The translations under genes and the position numbers were made by a program. A stretch of DNA of 64,000 bases from Ottowia thiooxydans DSM 14619 (lineage in GTDB: Bacteria > Pseudomonadota > Gammaproteobacteria > Burkholderiales > Burkholderiaceae_C). The notes beneath the pieces were generated by a model, which was not told where the DNA came from, did not search any database, and worked only from the letters and a program-made list of their open reading frames with translations. Every line of letters starts with the position of its first letter. Positions within the stretch are counted from its first letter, which is position 1. Positions 1 to 8,692 of the stretch are shown here, one piece after another. The stretch covers positions 1 through 64,000 of the forward strand of contig NZ_AUGX01000028.1 of NCBI RefSeq assembly GCF_000422885.1, given 5' to 3'.

Positions 1-331
1 AGACGTTGAGCGCGGCCAAGTGCTGTGCAAGCCAGGCTCGATCAAGCCACACACGCAATTCACCGGCGAAGTGTATGTGCTGAGCAAAGACGAAGGTGGC
101 CGTCATACGCCTTTCTTCAACAACTACCGTCCCCAGTTTTACTTCCGTACGACGGATGTGACCGGCTCCATCGAACTGCCAGAAGGCAAAGAAATGGTGA
201 TGCCAGGTGACAACGTGAGCATCACGGTCAAACTGATTGCTCCAATCGCCATGGAAGAAGGCTTGCGCTTCGCTATCCGTGAAGGCGGTCGTACCGTTGG
301 CGCTGGCGTGGTTGCCAAAATCATTGCTTAA
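1..331 (+). CDS. tuf: Elongation factor Tu, C-terminal part
   Basis: The open frame enters from the left edge (first full codon at base 2) and ends with TAA at 329-331. The roughly 109 visible residues are the EF-Tu C-terminal beta-barrel (domain 3), with typical segments [17 protein letters not shown] and MVMPGDNVS and the ending [14 protein letters not shown]-Tu brings aminoacyl-tRNA to the ribosome as a GTP complex; the GTPase domain lies outside the window. It sits 12 bases before rpsJ, the usual betaproteobacterial arrangement in which one tuf copy closes the str operon. Start not visible; identity is certain. Confidence 0.97.
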   Translation, partial: DVERGQVLCKPGSIKPHTQFTGEVYVLSKDEGGRHTPFFNNYRPQFYFRTTDVTGSIELPEGKEMVMPGDNVSITVKLIAPIAMEEGLRFAIREGGRTVGAGVVAKIIA

Positions 332-343
332 GGCGGGCGAATC

Positions 344-658
344 ATGGCTACAAAACAAAAAATCCGCATTCGTCTAAAAGCATTCGATTACAAGCTGATC
401 GACCAATCAGCCGCTGAGATCGTTGACACTGCCAAGCGCACCGGCGCTGTGGTCAAAGGCCCAGTGCCGCTGCCCACACGCATGAAGCGTTTCGACATCC
501 TGCGTTCGCCACACGTCAATAAGACCAGCCGCGACCAGTTCGAAATCCGTACGCACCAACGTCTGATGGATATCGTTGACCCGACAGACAAGACTGTGGA
601 CGCGCTGATGAAGCTCGATCTGCCAGCTGGCGTGGACGTCGAGATCAAACTGCAATAA
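344..658 (+). CDS. rpsJ: 30S ribosomal protein S10
   Basis: A 104-residue protein, the usual S10 length, beginning [20 protein letters not shown] and containing the conserved [21 protein letters not shown] loop region. S10 binds the 3' domain of 16S rRNA in the 30S head; as NusE it also takes part in antitermination. It starts 12 bases after tuf, so it is probably cotranscribed with it. The next ribosomal gene is 304 bases away behind its own promoter, so rpsJ appears to belong more to the tuf transcript than to the rest of the S10 operon. Confidence 0.98.
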   Translation: MATKQKIRIRLKAFDYKLIDQSAAEIVDTAKRTGAVVKGPVPLPTRMKRFDILRSPHVNKTSRDQFEIRTHQRLMDIVDPTDKTVDALMKLDLPAGVDVEIKLQ

Positions 659-686
659 ACCGCAGTTCTCGAGCGACGAAGAAATT

Positions 687-732
687 CCCTCTGCTTTGCC
701 GAACGCTACCTCAGAGGGCGCTCGGCAAAAGC
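687..732 (+). promoter_or_regulatory. Two mutually exclusive hairpin pairings after rpsJ
   Basis: CCCTCTG at 687-693 can pair with CAGAGGG at 712-718. Alternatively GCTTTGCCGA at 693-702 can pair, with one bulge, with TCGGCAAAAGC at 722-732. The two pairings overlap and cross, as in attenuators or pseudoknots. Seen directly in the sequence; the regulatory role is inferred. Confidence 0.4.
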
Positions 733-742
733 AAGCAGGGAT

Positions 743-792
743 AGTTGGGGGCTGACGGCTAGCTAACAAAGCAACGCTGTCAGCCCCCAACT
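743..792 (+). terminator. Perfect 14-bp inverted repeat downstream of rpsJ
   Basis: AGTTGGGGGCTGAC at 743-756 is exactly complementary to 779-792, with a 22-base loop. The stem is strong but no U-tract follows, so it may be a Rho-independent-like stop, a pause site or an mRNA 3'-end stabiliser rather than a canonical terminator. It separates tuf-rpsJ from the promoter at 802-830. Confidence 0.55.
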
Positions 793-801
793 ACATATGG
801 C

Positions 802-830
802 TTGCTGAAATTCCAAGCCCTCGCTATAAT
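802..830 (+). promoter_or_regulatory. Sigma70-type promoter for rplC operon
   Basis: TTGCTG at 802-807, a 17-base spacer and a perfect TATAAT at 825-830. Spacing and -10 box are ideal; the -35 box matches TTGACA at its first three bases. It would start transcription near 837 and drive rplC to rpsQ independently of tuf-rpsJ. Confidence 0.7.
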
Positions 831-962
831 CGCAGGCTTGCCCTTTTTCCCTGGTTCGGAAGAATTAGAAGAAAACGGAGCAAGTTCTATTTCAACCCTT
901 CTTTCATATACCAAACGCGCAAGCCAATTGCAGCAGGCGCGGTGAAAGTACTGGAGCAATAA

Positions 963-1649
963 ATGAGTCAAGGCAATCGATTGGGGTTGCTGGGGCGCAA
1001 GGTGGGCATGATGCGTCTGTTCACTGATGACGGCGATGCAGTGCCTGTCACAGTGGTAGATGTGTCAAACAACCGCGTCACCCAGGTCAAAACCCAGGAA
1101 AACGATGGCTACGTGGCCTTGCAGGTCACGTTTGGTGCACGCAAAGCTTCGCGCGTTACCAAGCCAGAAGCCGGTCACCTCGCGAAAGCGGGCGTGGAAG
1201 CCGGTGAAATTCTCCGTGAATTCCGCGTCGAGAGCGATGTTGCAGGCAAATACGCCGCTGGCAATACCGTTCCCGTGACCGATGTGTTCAGCGCTGGCCA
1301 AAAGGTCGACGTTCAAGGCACTTCTATCGGTAAGGGCTTCGCCGGTACTATCAAACGTCACAACTTCAAGTCGCAGCGCGCATCGCACGGTAACAGCCGT
1401 TCGCACAACGTGCCAGGCTCGATTTCGATGGCGCAGGATCCCGGTCGTGTGTTCCCCGGTAAGAAAATGACCGGCCACATGGGCGATGAAACCGTGACCA
1501 CGCAAAACCTCGATGTCGTTCGTGTAGACGAAGCGCGTCAGTTGTTGCTGATCAAAGGCGCTGTGCCTGGTTCGCGTGGCGGTTTCGTCATTGTGCATCC
1601 AGCCATCAAAGGCCAGCCAAAGGCGGCCGCGAAGGAAGGGGCTAAGTAA
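963..1649 (+). CDS. rplC: 50S ribosomal protein L3
   Basis: A 228-residue L3, slightly longer than the E. coli protein, starting [20 protein letters not shown]. The [20 protein letters not shown] and [13 protein letters not shown] segments are the conserved L3 tentacle that reaches toward the peptidyl-transferase centre. L3 is one of the two proteins that nucleate 23S rRNA assembly. It is the first gene behind the promoter at 802-830. Its stop overlaps the rplD start as TAATG, implying translational coupling. Confidence 0.98.
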   Translation: MSQGNRLGLLGRKVGMMRLFTDDGDAVPVTVVDVSNNRVTQVKTQENDGYVALQVTFGARKASRVTKPEAGHLAKAGVEAGEILREFRVESDVAGKYAAGNTVPVTDVFSAGQKVDVQGTSIGKGFAGTIKRHNFKSQRASHGNSRSHNVPGSISMAQDPGRVFPGKKMTGHMGDETVTTQNLDVVRVDEARQLLLIKGAVPGSRGGFVIVHPAIKGQPKAAAKEGAK

Positions 1650-2269
1650 TGCAGCTTGAATTCCTAAACGACCAAGGTCTGGCGGCGTCCAAAGTGGATG
1701 CGCCTGAGACTGTCTTCGGCCGCGATTACAACGAATCGCTGATTCATCAACTCGTGGTGGCTTATCAAGCCAATGCGCGCCAAGGTACCCGCGCGCAAAA
1801 AGACCGCGAGCAGGTCAAGCACTCCACCAGGAAGCCTTTCCGGCAAAAAGGTACGGGTAACGCCCGTGCTGGTATGACGTCCTCGCCTCTGTGGCGTGGG
1901 GGCGGTCGGATTTTCCCGAACAGCCCTGACGAAAACTTCAGCCAGAAAATCAACAAGAAGATGTATCGCGCCGGCATGGCGTCCATCTTCTCGCAACTGG
2001 TGCGTGAAGGCCGTCTGGCCGTGGTTGAGTCGATCAAGGTCGACTCGCCTAAGACCAAAGCCCTGGCTGACAAGCTCAAGGCTATGAAGCTTGATTCCGT
2101 GCTGGTGATCTCCGACGAAGTCGATGAAAACCTGTACTTGGCTTCGCGCAACCTCGGTAATGTGCTGGTCATTGAGCCGCGCTACGCCGATCCGGTGTCT
2201 CTGGTGCACTACAAGAAGGTGCTCGTTACCAAGGGCGCCATCGACAAGCTCAAGGAGATGTTCGCATGA
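1649..2269 (+). CDS. rplD: 50S ribosomal protein L4
   Basis: A 206-residue L4. The conserved [14 protein letters not shown] loop lines the exit tunnel, and [10 protein letters not shown] follows. In E. coli L4 represses its own operon at both transcription and translation; the structured leader before rplC is a possible target here. The start overlaps the rplC stop (TAATG) and the stop overlaps the rplW start (ATGA), so the three genes are translationally coupled. Confidence 0.98.
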   Translation: MQLEFLNDQGLAASKVDAPETVFGRDYNESLIHQLVVAYQANARQGTRAQKDREQVKHSTRKPFRQKGTGNARAGMTSSPLWRGGGRIFPNSPDENFSQKINKKMYRAGMASIFSQLVREGRLAVVESIKVDSPKTKALADKLKAMKLDSVLVISDEVDENLYLASRNLGNVLVIEPRYADPVSLVHYKKVLVTKGAIDKLKEMFA

Positions 2270-2586
2270 GCACCGCCGCCAAAAAATACGATGAAGGCCG
2301 GTTGATGCAAGTGCTCTTGGCACCCATCATCTCGGAAAAAGCCACCATGGTGGCTGAGAAATCCAATGCAGTTACTTTCAAAGTGCTGCAAAACGCGACC
2401 AAGCCTGAGATCAAAGCTGCTGTTGAGCTGCTGTTCAAGGTTGAGGTTAAAGGCGTTTCCGTGGTCAATACCAAGGGCAAGACAAAACGATTCGGCCGCA
2501 GCGTCGGTCGTCGCGATAACGTGCGCAAAGCGTACGTCATGCTCAAGGAAGGCCAGGAGTTGAATCTTTCTGGGGAGGCCGCGTAA
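2266..2586 (+). CDS. rplW: 50S ribosomal protein L23
   Basis: A 106-residue L23. The early segment [12 protein letters not shown] is the family signature, and [16 protein letters not shown] is the basic rRNA-binding loop. L23 sits at the tunnel exit and is the docking site for trigger factor and SRP. The start overlaps the rplD stop by four bases (ATGA). rplB begins three bases after the stop. Confidence 0.98.
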   Translation: MSTAAKKYDEGRLMQVLLAPIISEKATMVAEKSNAVTFKVLQNATKPEIKAAVELLFKVEVKGVSVVNTKGKTKRFGRSVGRRDNVRKAYVMLKEGQELNLSGEAA

Positions 2587-2589
2587 GTC

Positions 2590-3414
2590 ATGGCTGTCAT
2601 CAAGATTAAACCGACTTCCCCTGGCCGTCGCGGTCAGGTCAAAGTCACTCGTGATCACCTGCACAAAGGTGAAGGCTACGCCCCGCTGCTGGAACCACAA
2701 TTCCAGAAAGCCGGCCGTAACAACAACGGTCACATCACTACGCGCCATCGTGGCGGCGGTCATCGCCATCATTACCGCGTTGTCGATTTCCGTCGCAACA
2801 AGGACGGTATTCCTGCCAAGGTCGAGCGTATTGAATACGATCCAAACCGCTCAGCGCACCTGGCATTGGTTTGCTACGCTGATGGCGAGCGCCGCTACAT
2901 CATCGCTCCTCGCGGTGTTGAAGTTGGAAGCCAGCTGATGAGCGGTTCTGAAGCGCCTATCCGCGCTGGCAACACGCTGCCAATCCGCAACATCCCAGTG
3001 GGTTCCACAATCCACTGCATCGAGCTCAAGGCAGGTGCTGGTGCTCAGATCGTTCGCTCGGCTGGTACTTCCGCTACGCTGCTGGCGCGCGAAGGTACTT
3101 ACGCTCAGGTGCGTATGCGCTCTGGCGAAGTCCGCAAGATTCATATCGAGTGCCGCGCCACGATTGGCGAAGTTGCCAACGAAGAGCACAGCCTGCGCCG
3201 TTTGGGCAAGGCCGGTGTCAAGCGCTGGATGGGTATTCGCCCAACGGTTCGCGGCGTTGCCATGAACCCGGTCGATCACCCGCACGGTGGTGGTGAAGGT
3301 CGCACTGGTGAAGGCCGCGCGCCTGTCGATCCATGGGGCAACCTGACCAAGGGCTATCGCACTCGCAACAACAAGCGCACCCAGGTAATGGTTGTGTCGC
3401 GTCGCAAGAAATAA
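2590..3414 (+). CDS. rplB: 50S ribosomal protein L2
   Basis: A 274-residue L2, the normal bacterial length. The C-terminal region contains the invariant [19 protein letters not shown], which includes the conserved histidine near the peptidyl-transferase centre, and the protein ends in basic [17 protein letters not shown]2 joins the subunits and supports peptide-bond formation. It lies 3 bases after rplW and 10 bases before rpsS. Confidence 0.99.
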   Translation: MAVIKIKPTSPGRRGQVKVTRDHLHKGEGYAPLLEPQFQKAGRNNNGHITTRHRGGGHRHHYRVVDFRRNKDGIPAKVERIEYDPNRSAHLALVCYADGERRYIIAPRGVEVGSQLMSGSEAPIRAGNTLPIRNIPVGSTIHCIELKAGAGAQIVRSAGTSATLLAREGTYAQVRMRSGEVRKIHIECRATIGEVANEEHSLRRLGKAGVKRWMGIRPTVRGVAMNPVDHPHGGGEGRTGEGRAPVDPWGNLTKGYRTRNNKRTQVMVVSRRKK

Positions 3415-3424
3415 GGACTAACAA

Positions 3425-3700
3425 ATGACTCGCTCTCTCAAAAAGGGTCCGTTTGTTGACCATCATCTGCTGGCCAAGGTCGACAAGGCCGTGGCCACTA
3501 AAGACAAGAAGCCCGTCAAGACCTGGTCGCGTCGCTCGATGATCTTGCCCGATTTCATCGGCCTGACCATTGCTGTGCACAACGGCAAGCAGCACGTGCC
3601 TGTGTACGTGACTGACCAGATGGTTGGCCACAAGTTGGGTGAATTTGCCCTGACGCGTACCTTCAAAGGTCACGCGGCGGACAAAAAAGCCAAGAAATAA
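3425..3700 (+). CDS. rpsS: 30S ribosomal protein S19
   Basis: A 91-residue S19 beginning [16 protein letters not shown] and containing [14 protein letters not shown] and the C-terminal [20 protein letters not shown]. It binds 16S rRNA in the head as a partner of S13 and contacts the A-site region. A GGACTAAC stretch precedes the start. Standard S10-operon position between rplB and rplV. Confidence 0.98.
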   Translation: MTRSLKKGPFVDHHLLAKVDKAVATKDKKPVKTWSRRSMILPDFIGLTIAVHNGKQHVPVYVTDQMVGHKLGEFALTRTFKGHAADKKAKK

Positions 3701-3711
3701 GGAGAAGACTC

Positions 3712-4041
3712 ATGGAAACACGTGCAGTCCTTCGTGGCGTACGCCTGTCGGTCGACAAAGGCCGTCTGGTAGCCGACCTGATCCGCGGTAAAAAAGTGGA
3801 CCAGGCCCTGAACATCCTCAACTTCACACAGAAGAAGGCAGCGCCTATCGTGCGCAAGGTGCTCGAGTCGGCAGTTGCCAACGCCGAGCACAACGATGGC
3901 GCAGACATTGACGAACTCCGCGTCAAGACGATCTACGTCGAGCAAGGCACGACGCTCAAGCGTTCAGCCGCCCGCGCCAAAGGCCGTGGTGCCCGCCTGT
4001 CGAAGCCCACGTGCCATGTGTACGTGACGGTCGGCTACTGA
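3712..4041 (+). CDS. rplV: 50S ribosomal protein L22
   Basis: A 109-residue L22 with the conserved opening [20 protein letters not shown] and the tunnel-loop region [19 protein letters not shown]. This beta-hairpin helps form the exit-tunnel constriction and is a known site of macrolide-resistance changes; nothing unusual is visible. AAGGAGAAG precedes the start as a good ribosome-binding site. Confidence 0.98.
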   Translation: METRAVLRGVRLSVDKGRLVADLIRGKKVDQALNILNFTQKKAAPIVRKVLESAVANAEHNDGADIDELRVKTIYVEQGTTLKRSAARAKGRGARLSKPTCHVYVTVGY

Positions 4042-4063
4042 TACGGAAAGCCCGAGAAATACT

Positions 4064-4966
4064 ATGGGACAGAAAATCCATCCTACCGGTTTTCGGCTTT
4101 CCGTTAGCCGTAACTGGTCCAGCCGCTGGTACGCCAAAGACCGTGACTTCGCCGGCATGCTGGCTGAAGACATCAAGGTTCGCGAGTACCTGAAGGCCAA
4201 GCTGAAGAACGCCGCTGTGTCGCGCGTTCTGATCGAGCGTCCTGCCAAGAACGCCCGCATCACCATTTTCTCGGCTCGTCCGGGTGTGGTGATCGGTAAA
4301 AAAGGCGAGGACATCGAAAAGCTCAAGAAAGACTTGGCAGACAAGTTGGGCGTGCCAGTGGCCGTCAACATCGAAGAAGTGCGCAAGCCTGAAGTCGATG
4401 CCCAACTGATTGCTGACTCGATCACACAGCAGCTCGAAAAGCGGATCGTGTTCCGCCGCGCCATGAAGCGCGCCATGCAGAACGCCATGCGTCTGGGTGC
4501 TCAAGGCATCAAGATCATGTCTGCTGGCCGTCTGAACGGCATCGAGATCGCTCGTACCGAGTGGTATCGGGAAGGCCGTGTGCCACTGCACACATTGCGC
4601 GCTGACATCGATTACGGTACCAGCGAAGCCAAGACCACCTACGGCATCATCGGTGTCAAGGTCTGGGTCTACAAAGGCGACACACTTGGCCGCAACGACG
4701 CGCCTTCACTGGACAGCACTCCACGCCCAGAAGGCGAAGAGCGTCGCGGTCCACGTGGTCCACGTCGTGACGGTCGCGGTGGCCCTGGTGGTGACCGTGC
4801 AGGTGCAGGCCGTGGTGCTCCCCGCCGTGCTGGTGGTAGCAACGCAGCTCCAGCCGATGGAAGCGACAAACCCGCTGAGGCCGCAGGGGCCGACGCTAAA
4901 TCCGCCGTTAAGCGCGTTCGCAAAGCCGCGCCAGCTGCAGCAGCTGACGGCGCTAAAGGAGAGTAA
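4064..4966 (+). CDS. rpsC: 30S ribosomal protein S3 with long C-terminal extension
   Basis: A 300-residue S3, well above the 233 residues of E. coli. The N-terminal part carries the KH domain with [15 protein letters not shown], followed by the S3 C-terminal domain ([20 protein letters not shown]). From about residue 215 a low-complexity tail follows, first Arg/Gly/Pro-rich ([14 protein letters not shown]) and then Ala/Lys-rich. S3 helps form the mRNA entry tunnel, so the tail probably extends near it. It begins 22 bases after rplV; GGAGAGTAAAC bridges to rplP. Confidence 0.97.
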   Translation: MGQKIHPTGFRLSVSRNWSSRWYAKDRDFAGMLAEDIKVREYLKAKLKNAAVSRVLIERPAKNARITIFSARPGVVIGKKGEDIEKLKKDLADKLGVPVAVNIEEVRKPEVDAQLIADSITQQLEKRIVFRRAMKRAMQNAMRLGAQGIKIMSAGRLNGIEIARTEWYREGRVPLHTLRADIDYGTSEAKTTYGIIGVKVWVYKGDTLGRNDAPSLDSTPRPEGEERRGPRGPRRDGRGGPGGDRAGAGRGAPRRAGGSNAAPADGSDKPAEAAGADAKSAVKRVRKAAPAAAADGAKGE

Positions 4967-4968
4967 AC

Positions 4969-5385
4969 ATGCTGCAACCTGCACGCAGAAAATACCGCAA
5001 GGAGCAGAAAGGCCGTAACACCGGTATCGCCACTCGTGGCAATACCGTGGCCTTTGGCGACTTCGGTCTGAAATCTACCGACCGCGGCCGCCTCACGGCG
5101 CGCCAGATCGAGTCCGCACGCCGCGCGATTTCGCGCCATGTGAAGCGTGGTGGCCGTATCTGGATCCGCGTGTTCCCAGACAAGCCGATTTCTACCAAGC
5201 CGGCTGAAGTCCGGATGGGTAACGGTAAGGGTAACCCTGAGTATTACGTGGCTGAAATCCAGCCAGGTAAAGTGCTGTACGAAATCGTCGGCGTGCCTGA
5301 AGCGTTGGCTCGTGAAGCGTTCCAGCTGGCTGCCGCCAAGCTGCCACTGCGCACGACCTTCGTGACACGCATGATTGGCCAGTAA
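4969..5385 (+). CDS. rplP: 50S ribosomal protein L16
   Basis: A 138-residue L16 opening [17 protein letters not shown], with [20 protein letters not shown] and [20 protein letters not shown]. The latter loop includes the arginine hydroxylated in E. coli by the oxygenase YcfD. L16 sits near the A site and helps position tRNA. The start lies two bases after the rpsC stop and overlaps its ribosome-binding region. Confidence 0.98.
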   Translation: MLQPARRKYRKEQKGRNTGIATRGNTVAFGDFGLKSTDRGRLTARQIESARRAISRHVKRGGRIWIRVFPDKPISTKPAEVRMGNGKGNPEYYVAEIQPGKVLYEIVGVPEALAREAFQLAAAKLPLRTTFVTRMIGQ

Positions 5386-5401
5386 GCGAGGAACATAGAA
5401 A

Positions 5402-5599
5402 ATGAAAACCGCTGAACTGCGCCAAAAAGACGTCGCCGGCCTGCAAGCTGAAGTCAAGGACCTGCAAAAGGCCCACTTCAACCTGCGTATGCAAAAGGCC
5501 ACGCAGCAACTGAATAACACCAGCCAGCTGCGTTCGACCCGCCGCGCGATTGCTCGCGCTAAGACCCTGATTGCTGAAAAGCAGTCAGCCGCCAAATAA
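5402..5599 (+). CDS. rpmC: 50S ribosomal protein L29
   Basis: A 65-residue L29: a short helical hairpin protein with [14 protein letters not shown] and the conserved [12 protein letters not shown] and [11 protein letters not shown] helices. It lies beside L23 at the tunnel exit. GAGGAAC before the start is a plausible ribosome-binding site, and rpsQ follows 10 bases after the stop. Confidence 0.97.
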   Translation: MKTAELRQKDVAGLQAEVKDLQKAHFNLRMQKATQQLNNTSQLRSTRRAIARAKTLIAEKQSAAK

Positions 5600-5609
5600 G
5601 GACGTGACC

Positions 5610-5879
5610 ATGACGGAAGCCAAAACATCCCTCAAGCGCACGCTGGTCGGCAAGGTCGTCAGCGACAAGCGCGCTAAGACCGTAACGGTGCTGATCGAGC
5701 GCCGCGTGAAGCACCCGATCTATGACAAGATCTTGATGCGCACCAGCAAGTACCACGCTCATGACGAAAATGGCGAGTACAAACTGGGCGACGTGATTGA
5801 AATCACCGAAAGCCGTCCGCTGTCCAAGACTAAAAACTGGGTAGCGACACGACTGGTGCAAAAAGCCTCCGTGGTGTAA
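5610..5879 (+). CDS. rpsQ: 30S ribosomal protein S17
   Basis: An 89-residue S17. The ATG at 5610 is chosen because AAGGACG lies just before it and the protein then starts [20 protein letters not shown], as in the family; the frame could be read further upstream but would overlap rpm[20 protein letters not shown] is the conserved OB-fold segment. S17 binds 16S rRNA early in assembly. This is the last gene of the run; a strong terminator follows and rplN is absent. Confidence 0.97.
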   Translation: MTEAKTSLKRTLVGKVVSDKRAKTVTVLIERRVKHPIYDKILMRTSKYHAHDENGEYKLGDVIEITESRPLSKTKNWVATRLVQKASVV

Positions 5880-5930
5880 GAACCCGCTCGGGCACCAAGC
5901 CTACTTTTCCGCGTTCTGCGCGTGAAAGTG

Positions 5931-5964
5931 AAAAGCGACTCACAATTGTGAGTCGCTTTTTTTT
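5931..5964 (+). terminator. Rho-independent terminator of the S10 operon
   Basis: AAAAGCGACTCAC at 5931-5943 pairs perfectly with 5948-5960 across the 4-base loop AATT, and the descending arm runs into a T-rich tract. Placed 52 bases after rpsQ, it ends the ribosomal operon and isolates it from the peroxiredoxin gene. Confidence 0.93.
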
Positions 5965-5989
5965 GTCTTTTTATAAGGAGATTCGTTCC

Positions 5990-6493
5990 ATGATCAAAGT
6001 TGGAGACACCCTGCCTGCCGTCACCTTGACTGAGTATTCTGAAGTCGAAGGCAATGGCTGCAGCATCGGCCCCAATCCGGTAGAAGTGGCTTCCGCCGCT
6101 GCCGGCAAGACCGTCGCCGTTTTTGCTGTTCCCGGTGCTTTTACCCCTACCTGCTCTGCCAAGCATGTCCCTGGCTATCTTGAAAACGCCGACGCACTCA
6201 AAGCGGCTGGTGTGGACGAGATCTGGTGCTTGTCCGTGAACGACGCGTTTGTCATGGGCGCCTGGGCGCGTGATCAGAAGGCAGGGGGAAAAATCCGTTT
6301 CCTCGCCGACGGTAGCGGCGAATTCGCCAAGGCGACGGGCCTGACCCTGGATTTGACCGGTCGCGGCATGGGCGTGCGCAGTAATCGCTATTCCATGCTG
6401 GTCAAAGATGGAAAGGTGAGCACGCTCAATGTGGAAGGACCTGGCAAGTTTGAAGTCAGCGACGGCGCCACCATGCTGGCCCAAGCCAAATAA
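5990..6493 (+). CDS. Peroxiredoxin of the Prx5 group
   Basis: A 167-residue thiol peroxidase that reduces H2O2 and organic peroxides, probably with glutaredoxin or thioredoxin. The peroxidatic cysteine is Cys55 in PGAFTPTCSAKHVPGY, and Cys80 lies in DEIWCLSVNDAFVM, the Prx5 pattern. The ATG at 5990 is chosen over an upstream start because AAGGAG sits at 5975-5980 and the family starts at this point. It has no signal peptide, so it is cytoplasmic. It stands alone between the S10 terminator and the tlpA-like gene. Confidence 0.93.
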   Translation: MIKVGDTLPAVTLTEYSEVEGNGCSIGPNPVEVASAAAGKTVAVFAVPGAFTPTCSAKHVPGYLENADALKAAGVDEIWCLSVNDAFVMGAWARDQKAGGKIRFLADGSGEFAKATGLTLDLTGRGMGVRSNRYSMLVKDGKVSTLNVEGPGKFEVSDGATMLAQAK

Positions 6494-6738
6494 ATTGCCG
6501 AGGCACCCTGACCACTCTGTTAACTCATGGCGGTCAGAGTCCCGGAATTGATAATAGCTTTGTGTTCTGCACTCTTTCAGTGACAGGTGGATAACTCCTG
6601 TAAGGGCGGTACGCCCAAGGCACGAAGTTTGTGAACTTGCAGGGGCAAAACCAGTCTATCTTGGGTCTGCGACCGTCGCCGGTTGCGGGGGCCTGCGCCG
6701 CGCCAAAAGCTTATTGGTCCTACAATCCGGGAATAGCC

Positions 6739-7233
6739 ATGAAACTCGCTGTTAGAACACTTCTTGTTGCTGGGACGACCGCTGTCTTGTTGACGCTGGC
6801 AGGTTGTGCCAAAGACACTGCGCCAGCATCCACTTTTGTGCTGCTGGACGGCAGCCGTACCACGACGCAAGACTTCAAGGGTAAGGTGACCCTGGTCAAT
6901 TTCTGGGCTACCAGCTGCACCACATGCGTGGCCGAGATGCCGCAGATCGTCTCCACCTACGACAAGTTCAAATCACGCGGTTACGAAACCCTGGCTGTAG
7001 CCATGGCGTACGACCCGCCGAACTACGTGGTCAACTTCGCCGAGACCCGCAAACTGCCTTTCAAGGTGGCTATCGATAACACGGGTGCGGTGGCCCAGGC
7101 ATGGGGCGAAGTCAAGTTGACGCCCACGACCTATATCGTCAACAAAAAAGGCGAGATCGTGAAGCGGTATGTGGGCGCGCCCAATTTTCCCGAGCTTCAC
7201 CAGCTGATCGAGAAGCTTCTGGCAGAAGCCTGA
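6739..7233 (+). CDS. TlpA-like thioredoxin-fold lipoprotein
   Basis: A 164-residue protein with a lipoprotein signal peptide (lipobox LAGC, Cys23) and a thioredoxin fold with the redox pair Cys60-Cys63 in NFWATSCTTCVAEMP. Conserved LTPTTYIVNKKGEIVKRYVG contains the cis-proline loop of TlpA/ResA proteins. It is probably anchored to the periplasmic side of a membrane and reduces disulfides, for example in apocytochromes c, which fits the cytochrome c' gene next door. The ATG at 6739 is chosen because it starts directly at the signal peptide; the frame is open upstream. Confidence 0.9.
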   Translation: MKLAVRTLLVAGTTAVLLTLAGCAKDTAPASTFVLLDGSRTTTQDFKGKVTLVNFWATSCTTCVAEMPQIVSTYDKFKSRGYETLAVAMAYDPPNYVVNFAETRKLPFKVAIDNTGAVAQAWGEVKLTPTTYIVNKKGEIVKRYVGAPNFPELHQLIEKLLAEA

Positions 7234-7238
7234 CGACC

Positions 7239-7263
7239 GCCTGGAGCGCTTGGCGTTCCAGGC
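7239..7263. terminator. Hairpin between convergent tlpA-like and cytochrome c' genes
   Basis: An 11-bp stem with one G-T pair (7239-7249 with 7253-7263) and a 3-base loop starts just after the TlpA-like stop. No clear T-tract follows on either strand, so termination is only a suggestion. Confidence 0.4.
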
Positions 7264-7327
7264 TCATTAGCCAGAGCGCATCGCAGGCAGGGCGCCAGGC
7301 GTCTGCAGCGCCCGACACCTACCGGAA

Positions 7328-7783
7328 TCAACGCTTGCGGAAGTCGTCGTGGCAGGCTTTGCAGCTTTGCGCCGCAGGGCCGAAGGCGCCTTTGAGGTTG
7401 TCCAGGTTGCCGGTTTTGGCTGCAGCAGCGACCTTGGTCACCTCGGCTTGCATCTTGTCGCTCAGTTCCTTGAACTTGGCCTGTTCTTTCCAGATTTCCG
7501 GTTTTGCCGCATTGGGGCGGCCAGCGTCCGTTCCCGCGCCAAACGCGTGCCATGGCAGTTTGGACGCCAGAGCCACAACATCCGCATCCATGGAAGCGGC
7601 AGCGGCGTCAAACGGAATCCGGCCTTGAACCATGCCGCCCAAATGGCCAAAGTGATTGCCGAGCAGAGTAAAGGCGGCCTGGCGATATTTGATCGCATCT
7701 TCGGGTTTAGCGAACTGAGCGCTGGCGGGCATGGCCAGGCTGATGGCGCCGAACGCCAAAACAATCGATATCAGCTTTTTCAT
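7328..7783 (-). CDS. Cytochrome c' (class II cytochrome c)
   Basis: A 151-residue periplasmic haem protein. A Sec signal peptide (MKKLISIVLAFGAISLAMPA, cleaved near ASA-QF) precedes a four-helix protein with the haem-binding CKACH at the extreme C-terminus (Cys141, Cys144, His145), the hallmark of class II cytochromes. Cytochromes c' bind NO and are linked to NO tolerance, though the exact role varies. It is transcribed away from the cytochrome b561 gene, with 195 bases between their starts, so the pair is probably co-regulated and may pass electrons from b561 to c'. Confidence 0.93.
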   Translation of the reverse strand: MKKLISIVLAFGAISLAMPASAQFAKPEDAIKYRQAAFTLLGNHFGHLGGMVQGRIPFDAAAASMDADVVALASKLPWHAFGAGTDAGRPNAAKPEIWKEQAKFKELSDKMQAEVTKVAAAAKTGNLDNLKGAFGPAAQSCKACHDDFRKR

Positions 7784-7978
7784 CGTGGTTCTTTCTTTGG
7801 TGTGGGGAAATCGAAAAAGGAAATTCTGCGCGTGATGCTGCCGGCCGTGAAGCTACTACACTGCAGTCCATGGCGATGCGCCCTTCCGGAGCATATCTTG
7901 CCTGAACTCCAATAATAATTCCGTACGGCGTGCGCTCATTTGCACGTTCGGTGCTCGAACCCCACGAAATCGTCCATC

Positions 7979-8653
7979 ATGAAAACCACCCGCATCTGGG
8001 ACCTCCCTACCCGAATATTCCACTGGCTCCTGGCGGCCGCGGTCATAGGGCTTGTGATCTCCGGCAAGGTGGGCGGCAATGCGATGAACTGGCACATTCG
8101 CTTGGGCTACGTGGTGTTCGCGCTGCTGGTATTTCGCGTGATTTGGGGCCTGGTGGGCGGTCATTGGTCCAGGTTTGCCTCTTTTTTCCCCACGCCCGCC
8201 CGCCTGGGCCGTTACTTCCGTGGAAAACCTCTGGCCCAAGACACCGCAGGCCATACCCCGCTTGGTGCGCTTTCCGTGTTTGCCATGCTGCTCGTGCTGG
8301 GCGCGCAAGTCGCAAGCGGCTTGGTCTCTGATGACGAGATCGCCTTTTCCGGGCCCTTGACCGCCCTGGTGTCTGGCGACACGGTCAATCTGGCCACGGG
8401 CTACCACAAGGATTGGGGGCAACTTCTGGTCATTGGCTTGATCGCCCTGCACATCGTGGCAGTCTTGATCTACTGGATCATCAAGAAGAACAATCTCATC
8501 AAGCCCATGCTGGCAGGTGACAAGACGCTTGCTTCGGAAGTGGTGGCGACACGGGATTCCGCCAAGACGCGTTTGGTGGCATTGGCGGTGCTTCTAGTGG
8601 CGGTAGCCATCGTTTATACGGTGATTGGTTTGGCCAGTCCTGCGCTAAACTGA
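7979..8653 (+). CDS. Cytochrome b561 family membrane protein
   Basis: A 224-residue inner-membrane dihaem cytochrome b of the bacterial b561/HupC-like group. It opens with WDLPTRIFHWLLAAAV, where the histidine of RIFHW is a typical haem ligand, and shows four hydrophobic helices with HIRLGY, GHTPLGA and LHIVAVLIYW as further conserved His regions, plus an extra C-terminal helix. The ATG at 7979 fits the family start better than an upstream one. It probably moves electrons from quinol to a periplasmic cytochrome c, plausibly the divergent cytochrome c'. Confidence 0.9.
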   Translation: MKTTRIWDLPTRIFHWLLAAAVIGLVISGKVGGNAMNWHIRLGYVVFALLVFRVIWGLVGGHWSRFASFFPTPARLGRYFRGKPLAQDTAGHTPLGALSVFAMLLVLGAQVASGLVSDDEIAFSGPLTALVSGDTVNLATGYHKDWGQLLVIGLIALHIVAVLIYWIIKKNNLIKPMLAGDKTLASEVVATRDSAKTRLVALAVLLVAVAIVYTVIGLASPALN

Positions 8654-8692
8654 AGCTGAGACTATATTTCGCGCCACGCGCGTACCACTGCA

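Larger units (their letters stand above)
659..962 (+). other. Structured spacer between rpsJ and rplC
   Basis: This 304-base gap carries no gene. It holds two competing pairings (687-693 with 712-718, and 693-702 with 722-732), a perfect 14-bp inverted repeat (743-756 with 779-792) and a sigma70-like promoter (802-830), leaving a leader of roughly 125 bases before rplC. In E. coli the S10 operon leader, which binds L4, lies before rpsJ. Here a comparable leader could lie before rplC; that is inference. Confidence 0.7.

Noticed and set aside
4669-5628. 319-codon minus-strand frame over rpsC-rplP-rpmC
   Set aside because: It is antisense to three certain ribosomal genes; its Pro/Arg richness mirrors the S3 tail.
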